Source: Neorhizobium sp. UBA3556
GTDB taxonomy: Bacteria > Pseudomonadota > Alphaproteobacteria > Rhizobiales > Rhizobiaceae
Assembly: GCA_002376235.1 (NCBI GenBank)
Contig: DFNX01000016.1
Coordinates: 248,001-312,000, forward strand
Length of the DNA: 64,000 nt
Direction of reading: 5' to 3'
The notes under the pieces are model-generated. The model was not told where the DNA came from and did not search any database. It saw only the letters and a program-made list of their open reading frames with translations. Below are positions 23,479 through 32,359 of the stretch, in pieces; the stretch's first letter is position 1; each line of letters begins with the position of its first letter. The translations under genes and the position numbers were made by a program.

Positions 23479-25761
23479 ATGTCGATGAAATCCAGATTGT
23501 TCGCCAGCGTGGCGGCGCCTGTTTTGTCCCTGCCATTGTTGATGCAGCCTGCCTATGCCCTGCCATCCGGCATGGATCTCGGAGCGGCGCAACCGGTAGC
23601 AGCGGGTATCATCCGGGTACAGGAGCAGGTTCCGGCAGAGGGCGAGGAAATCCCCAAACGCCGCAAGCCGCCGACCGACGAGGGAGAAGGCGCAGAGCGT
23701 CCGCGTGGCGAGCGTCAGCAGCGTGCCGAACAGCCCGAAGGTGAACGGCCGCAGCGCCGTCAGCAGCAGGATGCCGGTCAGGCGGAAGAGCGCCCGCAGC
23801 CGCGCCAGCGTGAACAGCGTGCCGAGCAGCCGGAGGGGGAACGTCCCCAGCGCCGCCAGCAACAAGCCGATCAGGGCGAGGGCAATGAGCGACCGCAGCG
23901 TCGCCAGCAGAATGCAGAGCAGGCGCCTGAACCACGTCAGCAAGCAACACCGGACGCGGAGCAGGCCGAACAGCCCAAGCCGCGCAAGGAGCGTCAGCAG
24001 CAGGCTGAGCAGCCACAGACCGAGCAGCCGCAAACGCAACGTCCGCAACGACAGCAGGCGGATCAGGGCGATGCGGTTCAGCCGCCCGCAGCGGCCAAGC
24101 CCCGCGCACAGCAGAATGCCGATCAGGCGCCAAAGCCGGCTGAAAAACCGGCCGACAAACCGGATGCACAGCAGGCGGAACAACCCAAGCCAAAGCCTGA
24201 ACGCCAGCAACAGGCTGAGCAGCCGCAAACGGAGCCGGCCCAAACTGAACAGCCTCAGGGCCGTCCGCAACAGGCCGAGCGGCCTGAGGGCGAGCGCCCG
24301 CAGCGCCAGCAGGCAGATCAGGGCGAAGGTGGTGAACGTCCTCAGCGTCGCCCGCAACAGAATGCCGACCAGGCTCCCGTGCCGGCACAGCCGGATCAGC
24401 AGCCCGGCCAGACACCGCGTCAGCAGGCACGGGATCCGAACAGGGCGCCCGATCGTGCGGCAAGCGGCGGCGAGCGAAACCAGCCGAGGCCGGTTGAACA
24501 GAGCGCCGAACAGCCGATGCTTCCGGTTGAAAACGGTGCTGCTGTGCTCGACAGCGCCAAGGAGAAAAGGCCCGACCGCGCCCAGAACAACGGTGATCGT
24601 CCGCGCCGCGATGGCAATCGCCCGGATACCCGCACGCCCGATCGACGGCAGGCACAGGAGCGTCCGGCTGCGCCCCCGCGCACCGATGCCGATGCGCAGG
24701 CAGGTGAGCATGTGACCCGTGAAGACAGGGAGCGCTGGCGCAACCAGCGGCGCGAACTGGTCGAGGAACGTGGCGAGCGCATGGACGGCAGGCCCGATTT
24801 CGAGCGGCCGCGCGGCTGGGATGTTCTTGGCCCGATCGCCGGTGCTCTCCTGGGCCAGGGACAGGGGCAAGGCCAGGACCGTAATCGCGACCGCGACCGC
24901 GACCGTAGAAACTGGGATCGCGACGATGGCCGTGAGATCATCTCGATCGATAACCAGACCTATGTCCGCCACAATGACAGCCGTCGCTTCTACGAAGACG
25001 GCCGGCAGCCGGAATACGAGCGTCTGGGTGATGGTCGCTATCGCGAAATCGTCGAGCGCGACGACGGCACCCGCGTGGTGACAATCCGCAATCGCTACGG
25101 CGAAGTCGTGCAGCGTTCACGCGTCGTGCGCGGCGGCAAGGAGTATGTGCTCTATTATGCACCGGAGCTTCTGGAAGATCGTCGGGACTACACCTGGCGC
25201 GATCCGGGCGACGACCTGCCGCCGATGCGGCTAGGTGTACCGATCGATGACTATATCATCGATACGTCCAGCGAGCCGGACCGCGATTACTACCAATTCC
25301 TGGAGCAGCCGCCGGTAGAGCGGGTCGAGCGGCCCTATTCGCTGGACGAGGTTCGCTATTCCGCCCGTATCCGTGACAAGGTTCCGCGCATCGATCTCGA
25401 TACGATCACTTTTGCCACGGGAAGTGCGGAAATTCCGATGAACCAGGCAAGCTCGTTGCGCAAGGTCGCCGATGCGATCAATCAGGTCTTGGAAAAGGAT
25501 CCGTCTGAAACCTTCCTGATCGAAGGCCATACGGATGCGGTCGGCTCCGACGAAAGCAACCTTGTCCTTTCCGACAGGCGAGCGGAGTCGGTTGCCGTGG
25601 TCCTGTCGGATGCTTTCGCAATTCCGCCGGAAAACATGACGACGCAAGGGTATGGTGAGCGATACCTGAAGGTGAACACTGAAGCCGCGAACCAGGAAAA
25701 CCGCCGCGTCACGATCCGTCGTATCACGCCGCTGGTAAAGCCGGTCGCCTCGAACCAGTAA
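23479..25761 (+). CDS. OmpA-family envelope protein with long Q/E/R/P-rich repeat region
   Basis: Large exported protein of 760 residues. Signal peptide about residues 1-27 (KSRLFASVAAPVLSLPLL to AYA). Residues about 55-430 are low-complexity, rich in Gln, Arg, Glu and Pro, built from degenerate units such as RAEQPEGERPQRRQQQ (two exact copies 32 residues apart). A Gly/Gln and Asp/Arg-rich stretch (GQGQGQGQDRNRDRDRD) follows at about 460-480. Residues about 640-755 form an OmpA-type peptidoglycan-binding domain (FATGSAEIP, IEGHTDAVGSDESN, LSDRRAESV, NRRVTI). It probably links outer membrane or periplasm to peptidoglycan through a long disordered arm. ATG 23479 has GAGGAAAA upstream. Confidence 0.88.
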   Translation: MSMKSRLFASVAAPVLSLPLLMQPAYALPSGMDLGAAQPVAAGIIRVQEQVPAEGEEIPKRRKPPTDEGEGAERPRGERQQRAEQPEGERPQRRQQQDAGQAEERPQPRQREQRAEQPEGERPQRRQQQADQGEGNERPQRRQQNAEQAPEPRQQATPDAEQAEQPKPRKERQQQAEQPQTEQPQTQRPQRQQADQGDAVQPPAAAKPRAQQNADQAPKPAEKPADKPDAQQAEQPKPKPERQQQAEQPQTEPAQTEQPQGRPQQAERPEGERPQRQQADQGEGGERPQRRPQQNADQAPVPAQPDQQPGQTPRQQARDPNRAPDRAASGGERNQPRPVEQSAEQPMLPVENGAAVLDSAKEKRPDRAQNNGDRPRRDGNRPDTRTPDRRQAQERPAAPPRTDADAQAGEHVTREDRERWRNQRRELVEERGERMDGRPDFERPRGWDVLGPIAGALLGQGQGQGQDRNRDRDRDRRNWDRDDGREIISIDNQTYVRHNDSRRFYEDGRQPEYERLGDGRYREIVERDDGTRVVTIRNRYGEVVQRSRVVRGGKEYVLYYAPELLEDRRDYTWRDPGDDLPPMRLGVPIDDYIIDTSSEPDRDYYQFLEQPPVERVERPYSLDEVRYSARIRDKVPRIDLDTITFATGSAEIPMNQASSLRKVADAINQVLEKDPSETFLIEGHTDAVGSDESNLVLSDRRAESVAVVLSDAFAIPPENMTTQGYGERYLKVNTEAANQENRRVTIRRITPLVKPVASNQ
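23722..23865 (+). repeat. Exact 16-residue repeats within the OmpA-family gene
   Basis: The peptide RAEQPEGERPQRRQQQ is encoded at 23722-23769 and again at 23818-23865. The protein copies are identical while the DNA differs at many third positions, so the peptide pattern is under selection or the duplication is old. Degenerate copies continue to about 24370. Confidence 0.8.
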
Positions 25762-25783
25762 ACGTCACTAGGACGCACAGATT

Positions 25784-25815
25784 GAAAGCCGTCGGCCATC
25801 CGGCCGGCGGCTTTC
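25784..25815. terminator. Hairpin between OmpA-family gene and mobB
   Basis: A 14-bp stem with one T-G pair (25784-25797/25802-25815) and loop ATCC. Lies between convergent genes and overlaps the mobB stop; no clear T-run on either strand. Confidence 0.55.
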
Positions 25816-26329
25816 AGCGTTTGGAAAGGCCGGTTGTGCGGATGACGAAGTCGGCGATCGATATGGTGTCGTTCAGGTCGAAGACGGGTAAAGCCTGCTC
25901 TTCGATCGGGTGATCTGCCGCGATGGCGACGATATGAGGATCGCTCGGAGCCAGAGGTTCGCGGTTTTTCGATTCCAGTCGGCGCAGCTCTATCTTCGGG
26001 ATGGCTTCCCGCTTGTAGCCTTCAACCAGCACGAGATCGCAAGGGGCCAGCCGTTCAAGGATCTCGGCAAGTCTCGGCTCATCTGCGCCTCTCAGTTCAT
26101 GCATGATCGCAAACCGTGCGCCCGAGACGATCGCCACTTCGCCGGCACCGGCCTCGCGGTGACGGAAGGAGTCCGCACCGGGCTTGTCGATATCGAAGTC
26201 ATGATGAGCATGCTTGATTGTGGAGATGCGGTAACCGCGGGCCGTTAGTTCCTCGACCAGCCGAACGGTCAGTCCTGTCTTTCCGGAATTTTTCCATCCG
26301 GAAACGCCGAAAGCGGGGGTCTTATTCAT
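25814..26329 (-). CDS. mobB: Molybdopterin-guanine dinucleotide biosynthesis protein MobB
   Basis: P-loop GTPase-like protein (171 residues) that assists attachment of GMP to molybdopterin. The N-terminal Walker A region GVSGWKNSGKTGLTVRLVEEL and the metal-site region TIKHAHHDFDIDKPGADSFRHREAGA are typical. The ATG overlaps the mobA stop by 4 bases, so mobA-mobB are coupled. Confidence 0.93.
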   Translation of the reverse strand: MNKTPAFGVSGWKNSGKTGLTVRLVEELTARGYRISTIKHAHHDFDIDKPGADSFRHREAGAGEVAIVSGARFAIMHELRGADEPRLAEILERLAPCDLVLVEGYKREAIPKIELRRLESKNREPLAPSDPHIVAIAADHPIEEQALPVFDLNDTISIADFVIRTTGLSKR

Positions 26330-26940
26330 GCAAGGATCTCCGCGAAGGTGCTCGCATGGGCAAGCTCTTCGGGTGTATTGATGTTGAAGAAGGGATCGAG
26401 TGAGCCGTAGCGCGCCTGAAGAGGCGGAAAATCCACGGTCACCAGGTGGTGACGGTCGAGAAATGCACCGATGCGGCGATTGTCGCCGTTGAGCAACCAG
26501 CGTTCCAGATCCTCGGCAAGAGCGACCGGCCAGAGGCCGAAAACCGGGTGACGGCGCTCCAGCGAAGTGGCGATGACGATTGTTTCTGAACCGATGCAGG
26601 CAGCAGTCAGTTGCGATACGAGGTCCAGCGGCAGGAAGGGGCTGTCGCAGGGAGCGCTGGCGAAATGTGCGGTCTCGGGTTTGATAGTCGAATAATGGCG
26701 CATGCCGGTGAGAATGCCCGCAAGCGGTCCGAGTTGTCCGGCAAGGCTGTCTGCGACATGAGTATAGGTATCAAGCCCGGGAAACGGATCGGCGGAATTT
26801 ATGGCGAGTTTCGAGACCTGCGGCGCAAGCCTGCGCACGACATGGCCTAGAATACTGTCCCGGCCAAGCTGAAGCTGCGCCTTGTTTTTTCCCATGCGGC
26901 TGGATCGGCCGCCGGCAAGGATGAGACCGGGCGGACGCAT
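26326..26940 (-). CDS. mobA: Molybdenum cofactor guanylyltransferase MobA
   Basis: Transfers GMP from GTP to molybdopterin to make the bis-MGD or MGD cofactor (204 residues). The nucleotidyltransferase signature LAGGRSSRMGKNKAQL opens the protein, and the metal-site CDSPFLPLDL follows near residue 100. It overlaps mobB by 4 bases and starts 2 bases after the transporter stop upstream, so all three genes probably form one transcript. Confidence 0.94.
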   Translation of the reverse strand: MRPPGLILAGGRSSRMGKNKAQLQLGRDSILGHVVRRLAPQVSKLAINSADPFPGLDTYTHVADSLAGQLGPLAGILTGMRHYSTIKPETAHFASAPCDSPFLPLDLVSQLTAACIGSETIVIATSLERRHPVFGLWPVALAEDLERWLLNGDNRRIGAFLDRHHLVTVDFPPLQARYGSLDPFFNINTPEELAHASTFAEILA

Positions 26941-26942
26941 CG

Positions 26943-27851
26943 TCAGCCGCTCGCCGGCGGTGCTGCGGCCGTCTTGGCCGTATCGATGGCGCGGCGGCTT
27001 TCGCGATAGAAGGTATAGAGACCGGAGCAGATGACGATGGCGGCGCCGAGAAGAACTGTCATCCCCGGACGCTCGCCGAAAATCAGCACGCCGATGACGA
27101 GCGCCCAGATCAGGCTGGTATAGCGGAACGGAGCGACGAAAGAGATCTCTCCGCCACGCATCGAAAGAATGATGGTCTGGTAGCCACAGAAAACGGCAAT
27201 CGCGGTGAGTGCCAGAAGCAGCCAGTTGAAGTCTGAAATCGGATGCCAGCCGCCTGTCGGGACGATGAGGGCAAAACCGGCGGCCATGACGATGAAAGAC
27301 GTGAACAGCGTTACATGAATGGTCGGAATATCCCTTGCGATCCGGCGGGTGACGAGATCGCGGGAGGCGGTGAAGAAGACCGCAGCCAGCGGGAACAGCG
27401 CATCCGAGGAAAAGCCTTCCGGTCCCGGCTGGATGATCAGCAGCACGCCCAGAAAACCGACGATGATGGCGCTCCAGCGCCGCCAGCCGACCGGTTCGCG
27501 GAACAGCAGAGCTGCACCCAATGTGACAGCCAGCGGCAGCGATTGCATGATCGATGCGGCCGAGGCGAAGTCAATTCTGGCAAGGGCATTGAAAAAGCAG
27601 AGTGTCGCGCCGAGTTCGAAGGCGGTTCGCAGAAGCACCAGTGGATGGGTGAAGGTGCGAAACGAAAGCCTCGCCCCGAGGAAAATCGAGACTGCGAAGA
27701 CGAGTGCGGTGGTCAGTACACCGCGCACAGCCATGATTTGCGGAATGCTGAGCTCGTGGGTCAGCGTCTTGACCATCGCATCATTGCAGGAAAACACGGC
27801 CATCGCGGTCGCCATCAGCAGCGCTCCCCGCGTGTTGTCCGACAATGCCAT
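26943..27851 (-). CDS. DMT-superfamily (EamA) transporter
   Basis: Ten-helix drug/metabolite transporter of 302 residues with two EamA repeats (for example FSCNDAMVKTLTHELSIPQIM in the first and APFRYTSLIWALVIGVLIFGE in the second). The substrate is not evident. The frame extends to 27950, but ATG 27851 (MALSDNTRG) has GGGGGAA just upstream and gives a normal family N-terminus. Its stop lies 2 bases before mobA, so it is the first gene of that operon; a link to molybdenum cofactor is not known to me. Confidence 0.88.
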   Translation of the reverse strand: MALSDNTRGALLMATAMAVFSCNDAMVKTLTHELSIPQIMAVRGVLTTALVFAVSIFLGARLSFRTFTHPLVLLRTAFELGATLCFFNALARIDFASAASIMQSLPLAVTLGAALLFREPVGWRRWSAIIVGFLGVLLIIQPGPEGFSSDALFPLAAVFFTASRDLVTRRIARDIPTIHVTLFTSFIVMAAGFALIVPTGGWHPISDFNWLLLALTAIAVFCGYQTIILSMRGGEISFVAPFRYTSLIWALVIGVLIFGERPGMTVLLGAAIVICSGLYTFYRESRRAIDTAKTAAAPPASG

Positions 27852-28076
27852 GATGATTCCCCCGCCCGTGCTGACCGGTGTTTTAAGGGATAGACCTGTC
27901 CGCTGCCAGTGATTTCCCATCTCGTTCCGTCCGCGCGAAAATGTCGCCAAGCGCCATTAACGGTTGTTCAACCGAAAGTGGACATGGTTTGTGAATGTTC
28001 CCGCATGATGCCGGAATCGCTTCGTTGTGCACGCATGCAGGCGTGCCTTCAGCCGAGCTAATTGACGGGGGAAAAA

Positions 28077-30626
28077 TTGTTTATCGATCGACTTTTGCAG
28101 AGCCGTAAAATTGTCACCAAGGTTCTTCTGTTTGTTATCCCTTTGGTGTTCCTGATCGCTGGCGTCGGGCTTGCCGGATATTACACGGCAAACACGTTGA
28201 ACGGTCATATGACCGTCACTCGGGCCACGATTGAGAATATCGGCGATTTCGAGCACCTTCAGGCCAGCCTGCAGGACTTTGCTGCCGCGCCCGACGAAAA
28301 GACGCTGTCGGCGTTGAAGGCAGATATAGACGCGCAGGAAAAAGGCGTTTCCTTGCTGGAAGGTCTTCTTGCCAACCAGGATGATCGCGAGCGCGTCACG
28401 CCTGTTATCGGTCTTGCTTCGGCCATGCGTGGTCATGTCGATGCGTTGTGGTCGGTCAAGCTGCTTCGCGACGAAACGGAGGCCCAGATGGCTGCCACGA
28501 TGGCGGAGATCGACACACTTGGCACCCAGGTGGCGGCACAGATGGGCAATCTGCGAAAGCAGAGCGACGGCAAGGAACGATTTGCCAAGGGCATGCTGTT
28601 CGAAGCCTATGCCTATAATGCCATTTCCGACAGGATCTCGGCCCTGCGAGATGCCATGCGCCGCGCTGAAAGCGATGACGCGGCATTAGATACGGCCAAG
28701 CTTTATCTCCCTCCATTGCAGGAAGAGTTCAGCAAGATCAGTGCCCTCGTTTCGGAAAAGATCGCAAAGGCGTTTGACCCTGCCCGCAAGGCCACGGCCA
28801 ATCTGGCTGCGGTGCTTGGGAATGACGCGCCGATGGCGGACAAGGCGCAGGCTGTGCGGCTTGCCGTAAGCGCTCTCCTGCCGATCCAGCGAGACCTGGA
28901 TGATCTGACGAGCAGCAGGGCGGTGACTGCCGCCGAGCGGTTCGTCGGTCTTGAAGGCGATGTCGCAGCCCAACGGGAACTGTTGGCTCAGACCGAAAAT
29001 GCTTTGGGCCGGATCGATGAGTTGAAGCTTCTCGTCGAGCGTATGGGTGGAGCCATGAGCAAGGCTGCACAAACGCCGTTGCTGGAATCCACGGCGGGTT
29101 TGCGCACCGTTTCGACGCGTGTTTCCGAACTTGCAAAGACCAATTTCACCATGGCCGGTTTCGGCGTGAAAATAGACCCGCTTCTGACGTCACTTGATGG
29201 CGGATCGGCGAAATTGATCGAGATTGCCAATGACTGGCAACAGAAAAGGGCGGCTTCGACCGCCACCTTGACCGCGGCGATGGCTGGTTTGAAGAATTTC
29301 GTCGCCCAAGCCCAGGAAGTTGGAAAAGAAGATAGCGAAAGGTCGGCAAACCTTTCGGTCGTCGCCATGGTGGTGGGGACTATTCTGGCGATAGCCGGCG
29401 GTCTTATGCTGGTGGAAACCTTACGCGGTCCGCTGCGCAGGGTGACCGAGGTGATGAAGCGTCTCGCCGATGGCGATCTGGAGGTCGCGATCGAAGGCCG
29501 TGAGCGTGGCGACGAGATCGGTGATATGGTGCGCTCCGTCACCGTGTTCCGTGATGCTGCAAGAGAAAATATTCGTCTGGAACATGAAGCCGCAGCCGCG
29601 CGCGAACTCTCCACGGCCGAATCCGAGCAGCGCGCCAGTGAACGTGCCCGTGTCGCAGCGGAACAGCAGCATGCGCTGACCGCCCTGTCTGGCGTCCTGG
29701 GTAATCTGGCCGAAGGCGATCTGGCGACGGGTATGGACGAAAATCTGCCCGCCGATTTCGTCATAATGGCCAGAACCTACAATCAAGCCGTCGATGCGCT
29801 TCGCGCGACACTCTCCGAGGTCGGTTATGCCGCACAGGAGATCAATGGTGGGACTGCCAATCTGTCCGCTTCTGCGGATGATCTGGCACGGCGCACCGAA
29901 CAGCAGGCGGCTGCACTGGAGGAGAGTTCCAGGGCTCTGCGTCACCTGAGCGAAGTCGTGCGCAGCACGGCCGCAAACGCACAGCAGACATCCCGGTCGG
30001 TCAACGAGACGGAGGAATTTGCAGTCCGTTCTGGCGAGGTCGTTTCGCGTGCCGTCAACGCCATGGGCGAGATCAGCCGTTCCTCCGACAAGATCGCGAC
30101 CATTATCGGCGTGATCGATGAAATCGCCTTCCAGACAAACCTTCTGGCGCTGAATGCCGGTGTTGAGGCTGCGCGTGCCGGGGAGGCTGGCCGTGGTTTT
30201 GCTGTGGTTGCCCAGGAGGTCCGCGAACTTGCCCAGCGTTGCGCCGGTGCCGCCCGCGAGATCAAGCAGTTGATTTCCGCAAGTGCGATGCAGGTGGAAA
30301 GCGGCGTGCAACTGGTTGAGGAAACCGGCGATGCGCTTTCGAAAATCATTGCCCACGTCACCGACGTGCGCAAACTGGTGGCGCAGATTTCCTCCGCTGC
30401 CGCCGAACAGTCGACCGGCATCACGCAGGTGACCCAGGCCGTCAACGATGTGGAGCTGATCACCCAGCAGAATGCTGCCATGGTCGAGGAGAACAATGCC
30501 GAGATCCGTGGCCTTCGCCATCGGGTCGAGGATCTGACGCAGAAGATCGGCCGTTTCAGAACGGGCGAGAGCGAGCAGCATTACGAGGAGCAGCAACTTC
30601 GCGGTTATCGTAGTGACGCTGCCTGA
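28077..30626 (+). CDS. Methyl-accepting chemotaxis protein
   Basis: Chemoreceptor of 849 residues. Two transmembrane helices (about 14-38 and 420-440) bracket a long, all-helical periplasmic sensor of about 380 residues. A HAMP domain follows (LRGPLRRVTEVMKRLADGDLEVAIEGR), then a second HAMP-like segment and the cytoplasmic signalling hairpin containing DEIAFQTNLLALNAGVEAARAGE. No CheR-type pentapeptide is seen at the C-terminus. TTG 28077 has GGGGG 5 bases upstream; TTG 28062 in frame has none. It is a single gene with its own terminator. Confidence 0.93.
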   Translation: MFIDRLLQSRKIVTKVLLFVIPLVFLIAGVGLAGYYTANTLNGHMTVTRATIENIGDFEHLQASLQDFAAAPDEKTLSALKADIDAQEKGVSLLEGLLANQDDRERVTPVIGLASAMRGHVDALWSVKLLRDETEAQMAATMAEIDTLGTQVAAQMGNLRKQSDGKERFAKGMLFEAYAYNAISDRISALRDAMRRAESDDAALDTAKLYLPPLQEEFSKISALVSEKIAKAFDPARKATANLAAVLGNDAPMADKAQAVRLAVSALLPIQRDLDDLTSSRAVTAAERFVGLEGDVAAQRELLAQTENALGRIDELKLLVERMGGAMSKAAQTPLLESTAGLRTVSTRVSELAKTNFTMAGFGVKIDPLLTSLDGGSAKLIEIANDWQQKRAASTATLTAAMAGLKNFVAQAQEVGKEDSERSANLSVVAMVVGTILAIAGGLMLVETLRGPLRRVTEVMKRLADGDLEVAIEGRERGDEIGDMVRSVTVFRDAARENIRLEHEAAAARELSTAESEQRASERARVAAEQQHALTALSGVLGNLAEGDLATGMDENLPADFVIMARTYNQAVDALRATLSEVGYAAQEINGGTANLSASADDLARRTEQQAAALEESSRALRHLSEVVRSTAANAQQTSRSVNETEEFAVRSGEVVSRAVNAMGEISRSSDKIATIIGVIDEIAFQTNLLALNAGVEAARAGEAGRGFAVVAQEVRELAQRCAGAAREIKQLISASAMQVESGVQLVEETGDALSKIIAHVTDVRKLVAQISSAAAEQSTGITQVTQAVNDVELITQQNAAMVEENNAEIRGLRHRVEDLTQKIGRFRTGESEQHYEEQQLRGYRSDAA

Positions 30627-30666
30627 CAGGCCAGCGTGAGACGGCATTTGCTGTAAATCTTGAAAG

Positions 30667-30693
30667 CCGCCCTTGGAACCGAGGGCGGTTTTT
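30667..30693 (+). terminator. Rho-independent terminator after the chemoreceptor gene
   Basis: Stem CCGCCCT/AGGGCGG (30667-30673/30682-30688) with an 8-base loop, followed by TTTTT. Confidence 0.85.
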
Positions 30694-30772
30694 CTGTCGA
30701 AGCCGCGGTCTTTGGGCTGCGTTCCGCAAAAGTGCTGGAACCTGCGCGCGTCATCCTATAGTTGTTGGTCAT

Positions 30773-30848
30773 GACAGGGGCGTCTGGCGGAAGCCGGGCT
30801 GAGAAGCACCCTTTGAACCTGAACCAGATCATGCTGGCGGAGGGAGTC
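30773..30848 (+). ncRNA. TPP riboswitch aptamer (THI element)
   Basis: Matches the thiamine pyrophosphate aptamer: closing pair GAC (30773-30775)/GTC (30846-30848), GGGG strand, the invariant GGCTGAGA (30797-30804), then ACCC, GAACCTGA, and CTGGCGGAGGGAG at the 3' side. It lies 64 bases upstream of thiM and should repress thiMED when TPP is high. Confidence 0.9.
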
Positions 30849-30884
30849 GTTCGGGTCTTCGTCTTTTGCGTCGTATCCCCACGT

Positions 30885-30906
30885 CCTCCTTCGTTGAAAA
30901 AGGAGG
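30885..30906 (+). promoter_or_regulatory. Hairpin sequestering the thiM ribosome-binding site
   Basis: CCTCCTT (30885-30891) pairs perfectly with AAGGAGG (30900-30906), which is the thiM Shine-Dalgarno site (ATG at 30912). The GGAGG inside the aptamer's 3' strand (30839-30843) could pair with CCTCC (30885-30889) as an antisequestor. Together with the aptamer this makes a translational switch. Pairing is seen; the mechanism is inferred. Confidence 0.65.
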
Positions 30907-30911
30907 CGCAG

Positions 30912-31727
30912 ATGACTGACCATGCCATTCAATCCTTGAAACCCGGCCCGTTGCTGGCCGGGATGCGGCAGAAAAATCCGCTGGTGCAGAACATTACCAA
31001 TTTCGTCGCAATGAACATTGCAGCCAATGTCATGCTGGCGGCGGGTGCTTCACCCGCAATGGTTCATAGCCCGGAGGAAGCCGGTGAGTTCGCGACTATC
31101 ACCGCGGCGCTGACTATCAATATCGGCACGATTTCGCCCGACTTTCTCGACGGCATGAAGAAGGCGGCAACGGCTGCGGAGGCGGCGAGAAAACCCTGGG
31201 TGTTGGATCCGGTTGCGCATTTCGCAACTAGATATCGGCGCGCTGCCGTGGCCGAACTTCTGGCGTTAAGGCCGACGGTGATCCGCGGCAACGCGTCAGA
31301 AATCATCGCGCTTTACGGAGAGCAGGGGGCGGGGCAGGGCGTGGATTCAGGCGATAGCGTCGCGTCTGCCGAGGCGGCAGCCCGCGCGCTCGCCATTCGC
31401 CATGGCTGCGTGGTCGCGGTGACGGGCGAGCGGGATTTTGTCACGGATGGTGATCGCGCCGTCCATGTTTTCGGCGGCTCGCCGCTGATGCCGAAAGTGA
31501 CGGCGCTCGGTTGTTCTCTGACCTGCATTGTCGGTGCCTATGTCGGCACGGTGCCGGACAAGCCTCTCGAGGCGACGGTAGCCGCGCTCGCCCTGTTTGC
31601 GGCGGCAGGCGAATTGGCGGGGCGGGACACAAAGGCTCCGGGATCCTTCGCCGTACATTTCCTCGACCTGCTTGCCGAAGTGACGCCCGATGCGGTGGAC
31701 GCTGTCGCAAGGGTGTTGCCGGTATGA
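30912..31727 (+). CDS. thiM: Hydroxyethylthiazole kinase
   Basis: Salvage enzyme (271 residues) that phosphorylates 4-methyl-5-(2-hydroxyethyl)thiazole. Family features: LVQNITNFVAMNIAANVMLAAGASPAM, VLDPVAHFATRYRR, and the late VTALGCSLTCIVGA (Cys of the phosphotransfer site). The start ATG 30912 is downstream of the aptamer with AGGAGG 5 bases before it; the open frame from 30762 runs through the riboswitch and is not the protein start. It overlaps thiE by 4 bases. Confidence 0.95.
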   Translation: MTDHAIQSLKPGPLLAGMRQKNPLVQNITNFVAMNIAANVMLAAGASPAMVHSPEEAGEFATITAALTINIGTISPDFLDGMKKAATAAEAARKPWVLDPVAHFATRYRRAAVAELLALRPTVIRGNASEIIALYGEQGAGQGVDSGDSVASAEAAARALAIRHGCVVAVTGERDFVTDGDRAVHVFGGSPLMPKVTALGCSLTCIVGAYVGTVPDKPLEATVAALALFAAAGELAGRDTKAPGSFAVHFLDLLAEVTPDAVDAVARVLPV

Positions 31728-32359
31728 AGCGTTTCGATCTTTCCCTTTATCTGGTGCTCGACCCTGACCTTTGCCGCGCGGTTGGAATGGTCGAGACGGC
31801 ACGGCTTGCGGTGCGCGGCGGCGCAACCATGGTGCAATTGCGCGACAAGCAGGCGACGACCGCCGAAATGATCGCGGTGGGGCTGGAACTGAAGGCGGTA
31901 CTTGCCGGAACCGGCGTTCCACTGATCGTCAACGATGACGTGGATGCGGCGCTCGCAATCGGTGCAAACGGCATTCATGTCGGGCAAGACGACATGGCGG
32001 CAGTCTCGGTGCGCGCGCGCGTCGGCGATGGAATGATACTTGGCCTTTCCGTCGAAACGGAGGAGCTGGCGAAACGGGTCGATCCGGCAGTGGTTGATTA
32101 TGTCGGTATCGGTCCGGTCTTTGCCACCGGAACCAAGCCTGACCACAAGCCCCCTGTCGGTTTCGACGGTTTGGCGCGGATCGTGGCGCTGGCGCCTGTT
32201 CCTGCGGTCGCGATAGGCGGGGTCAAGGGGGAACACGCCGGTGAGATTTTCTCTGCAGGGGCCAAAGGCCTCGCGGTTGTCTCCGCCATATGCGGGCAGC
32301 CGGACCCGGAGGCCGCGACCAGACTTATTACTGCGGAAATCGCGAGGATAAGCAAATGA
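31724..32359 (+). CDS. thiE: Thiamine phosphate synthase
   Basis: Couples HMP pyrophosphate with thiazole phosphate to make thiamine phosphate (211 residues, TIM barrel). Signature regions: LVLDPDLCRAVG, MVQLRDKQATTAEM, VPLIVNDDVDAALAIGANGIHVGQDDM, and DYVGIGPVFATGTK. ATG 31724 overlaps the thiM stop (ATGA) and the gene overlaps thiD by 4 bases, so thiM-thiE-thiD are translationally coupled. Confidence 0.95.
   Translation: MKRFDLSLYLVLDPDLCRAVGMVETARLAVRGGATMVQLRDKQATTAEMIAVGLELKAVLAGTGVPLIVNDDVDAALAIGANGIHVGQDDMAAVSVRARVGDGMILGLSVETEELAKRVDPAVVDYVGIGPVFATGTKPDHKPPVGFDGLARIVALAPVPAVAIGGVKGEHAGEIFSAGAKGLAVVSAICGQPDPEAATRLITAEIARISK

Noticed and set aside
23293..24972. 559-codon minus-strand open frame opposite the OmpA-family gene
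   Set aside because: The repetitive Q/E/R/P codons on the plus strand produce Leu/Arg-rich codons in the opposite frame. The plus-strand product has a signal peptide and an OmpA domain; the minus frame has no family features.
29421..30647. 408-codon minus-strand frame opposite the chemoreceptor
   Set aside because: The plus strand carries a complete HAMP and MCP signalling domain; the opposite frame has no family features.
30762..30911. N-terminal extension of ThiM from an upstream start
   Set aside because: This part of the frame lies within the TPP riboswitch aptamer and its platform; the ATG at 30912 has the Shine-Dalgarno site.
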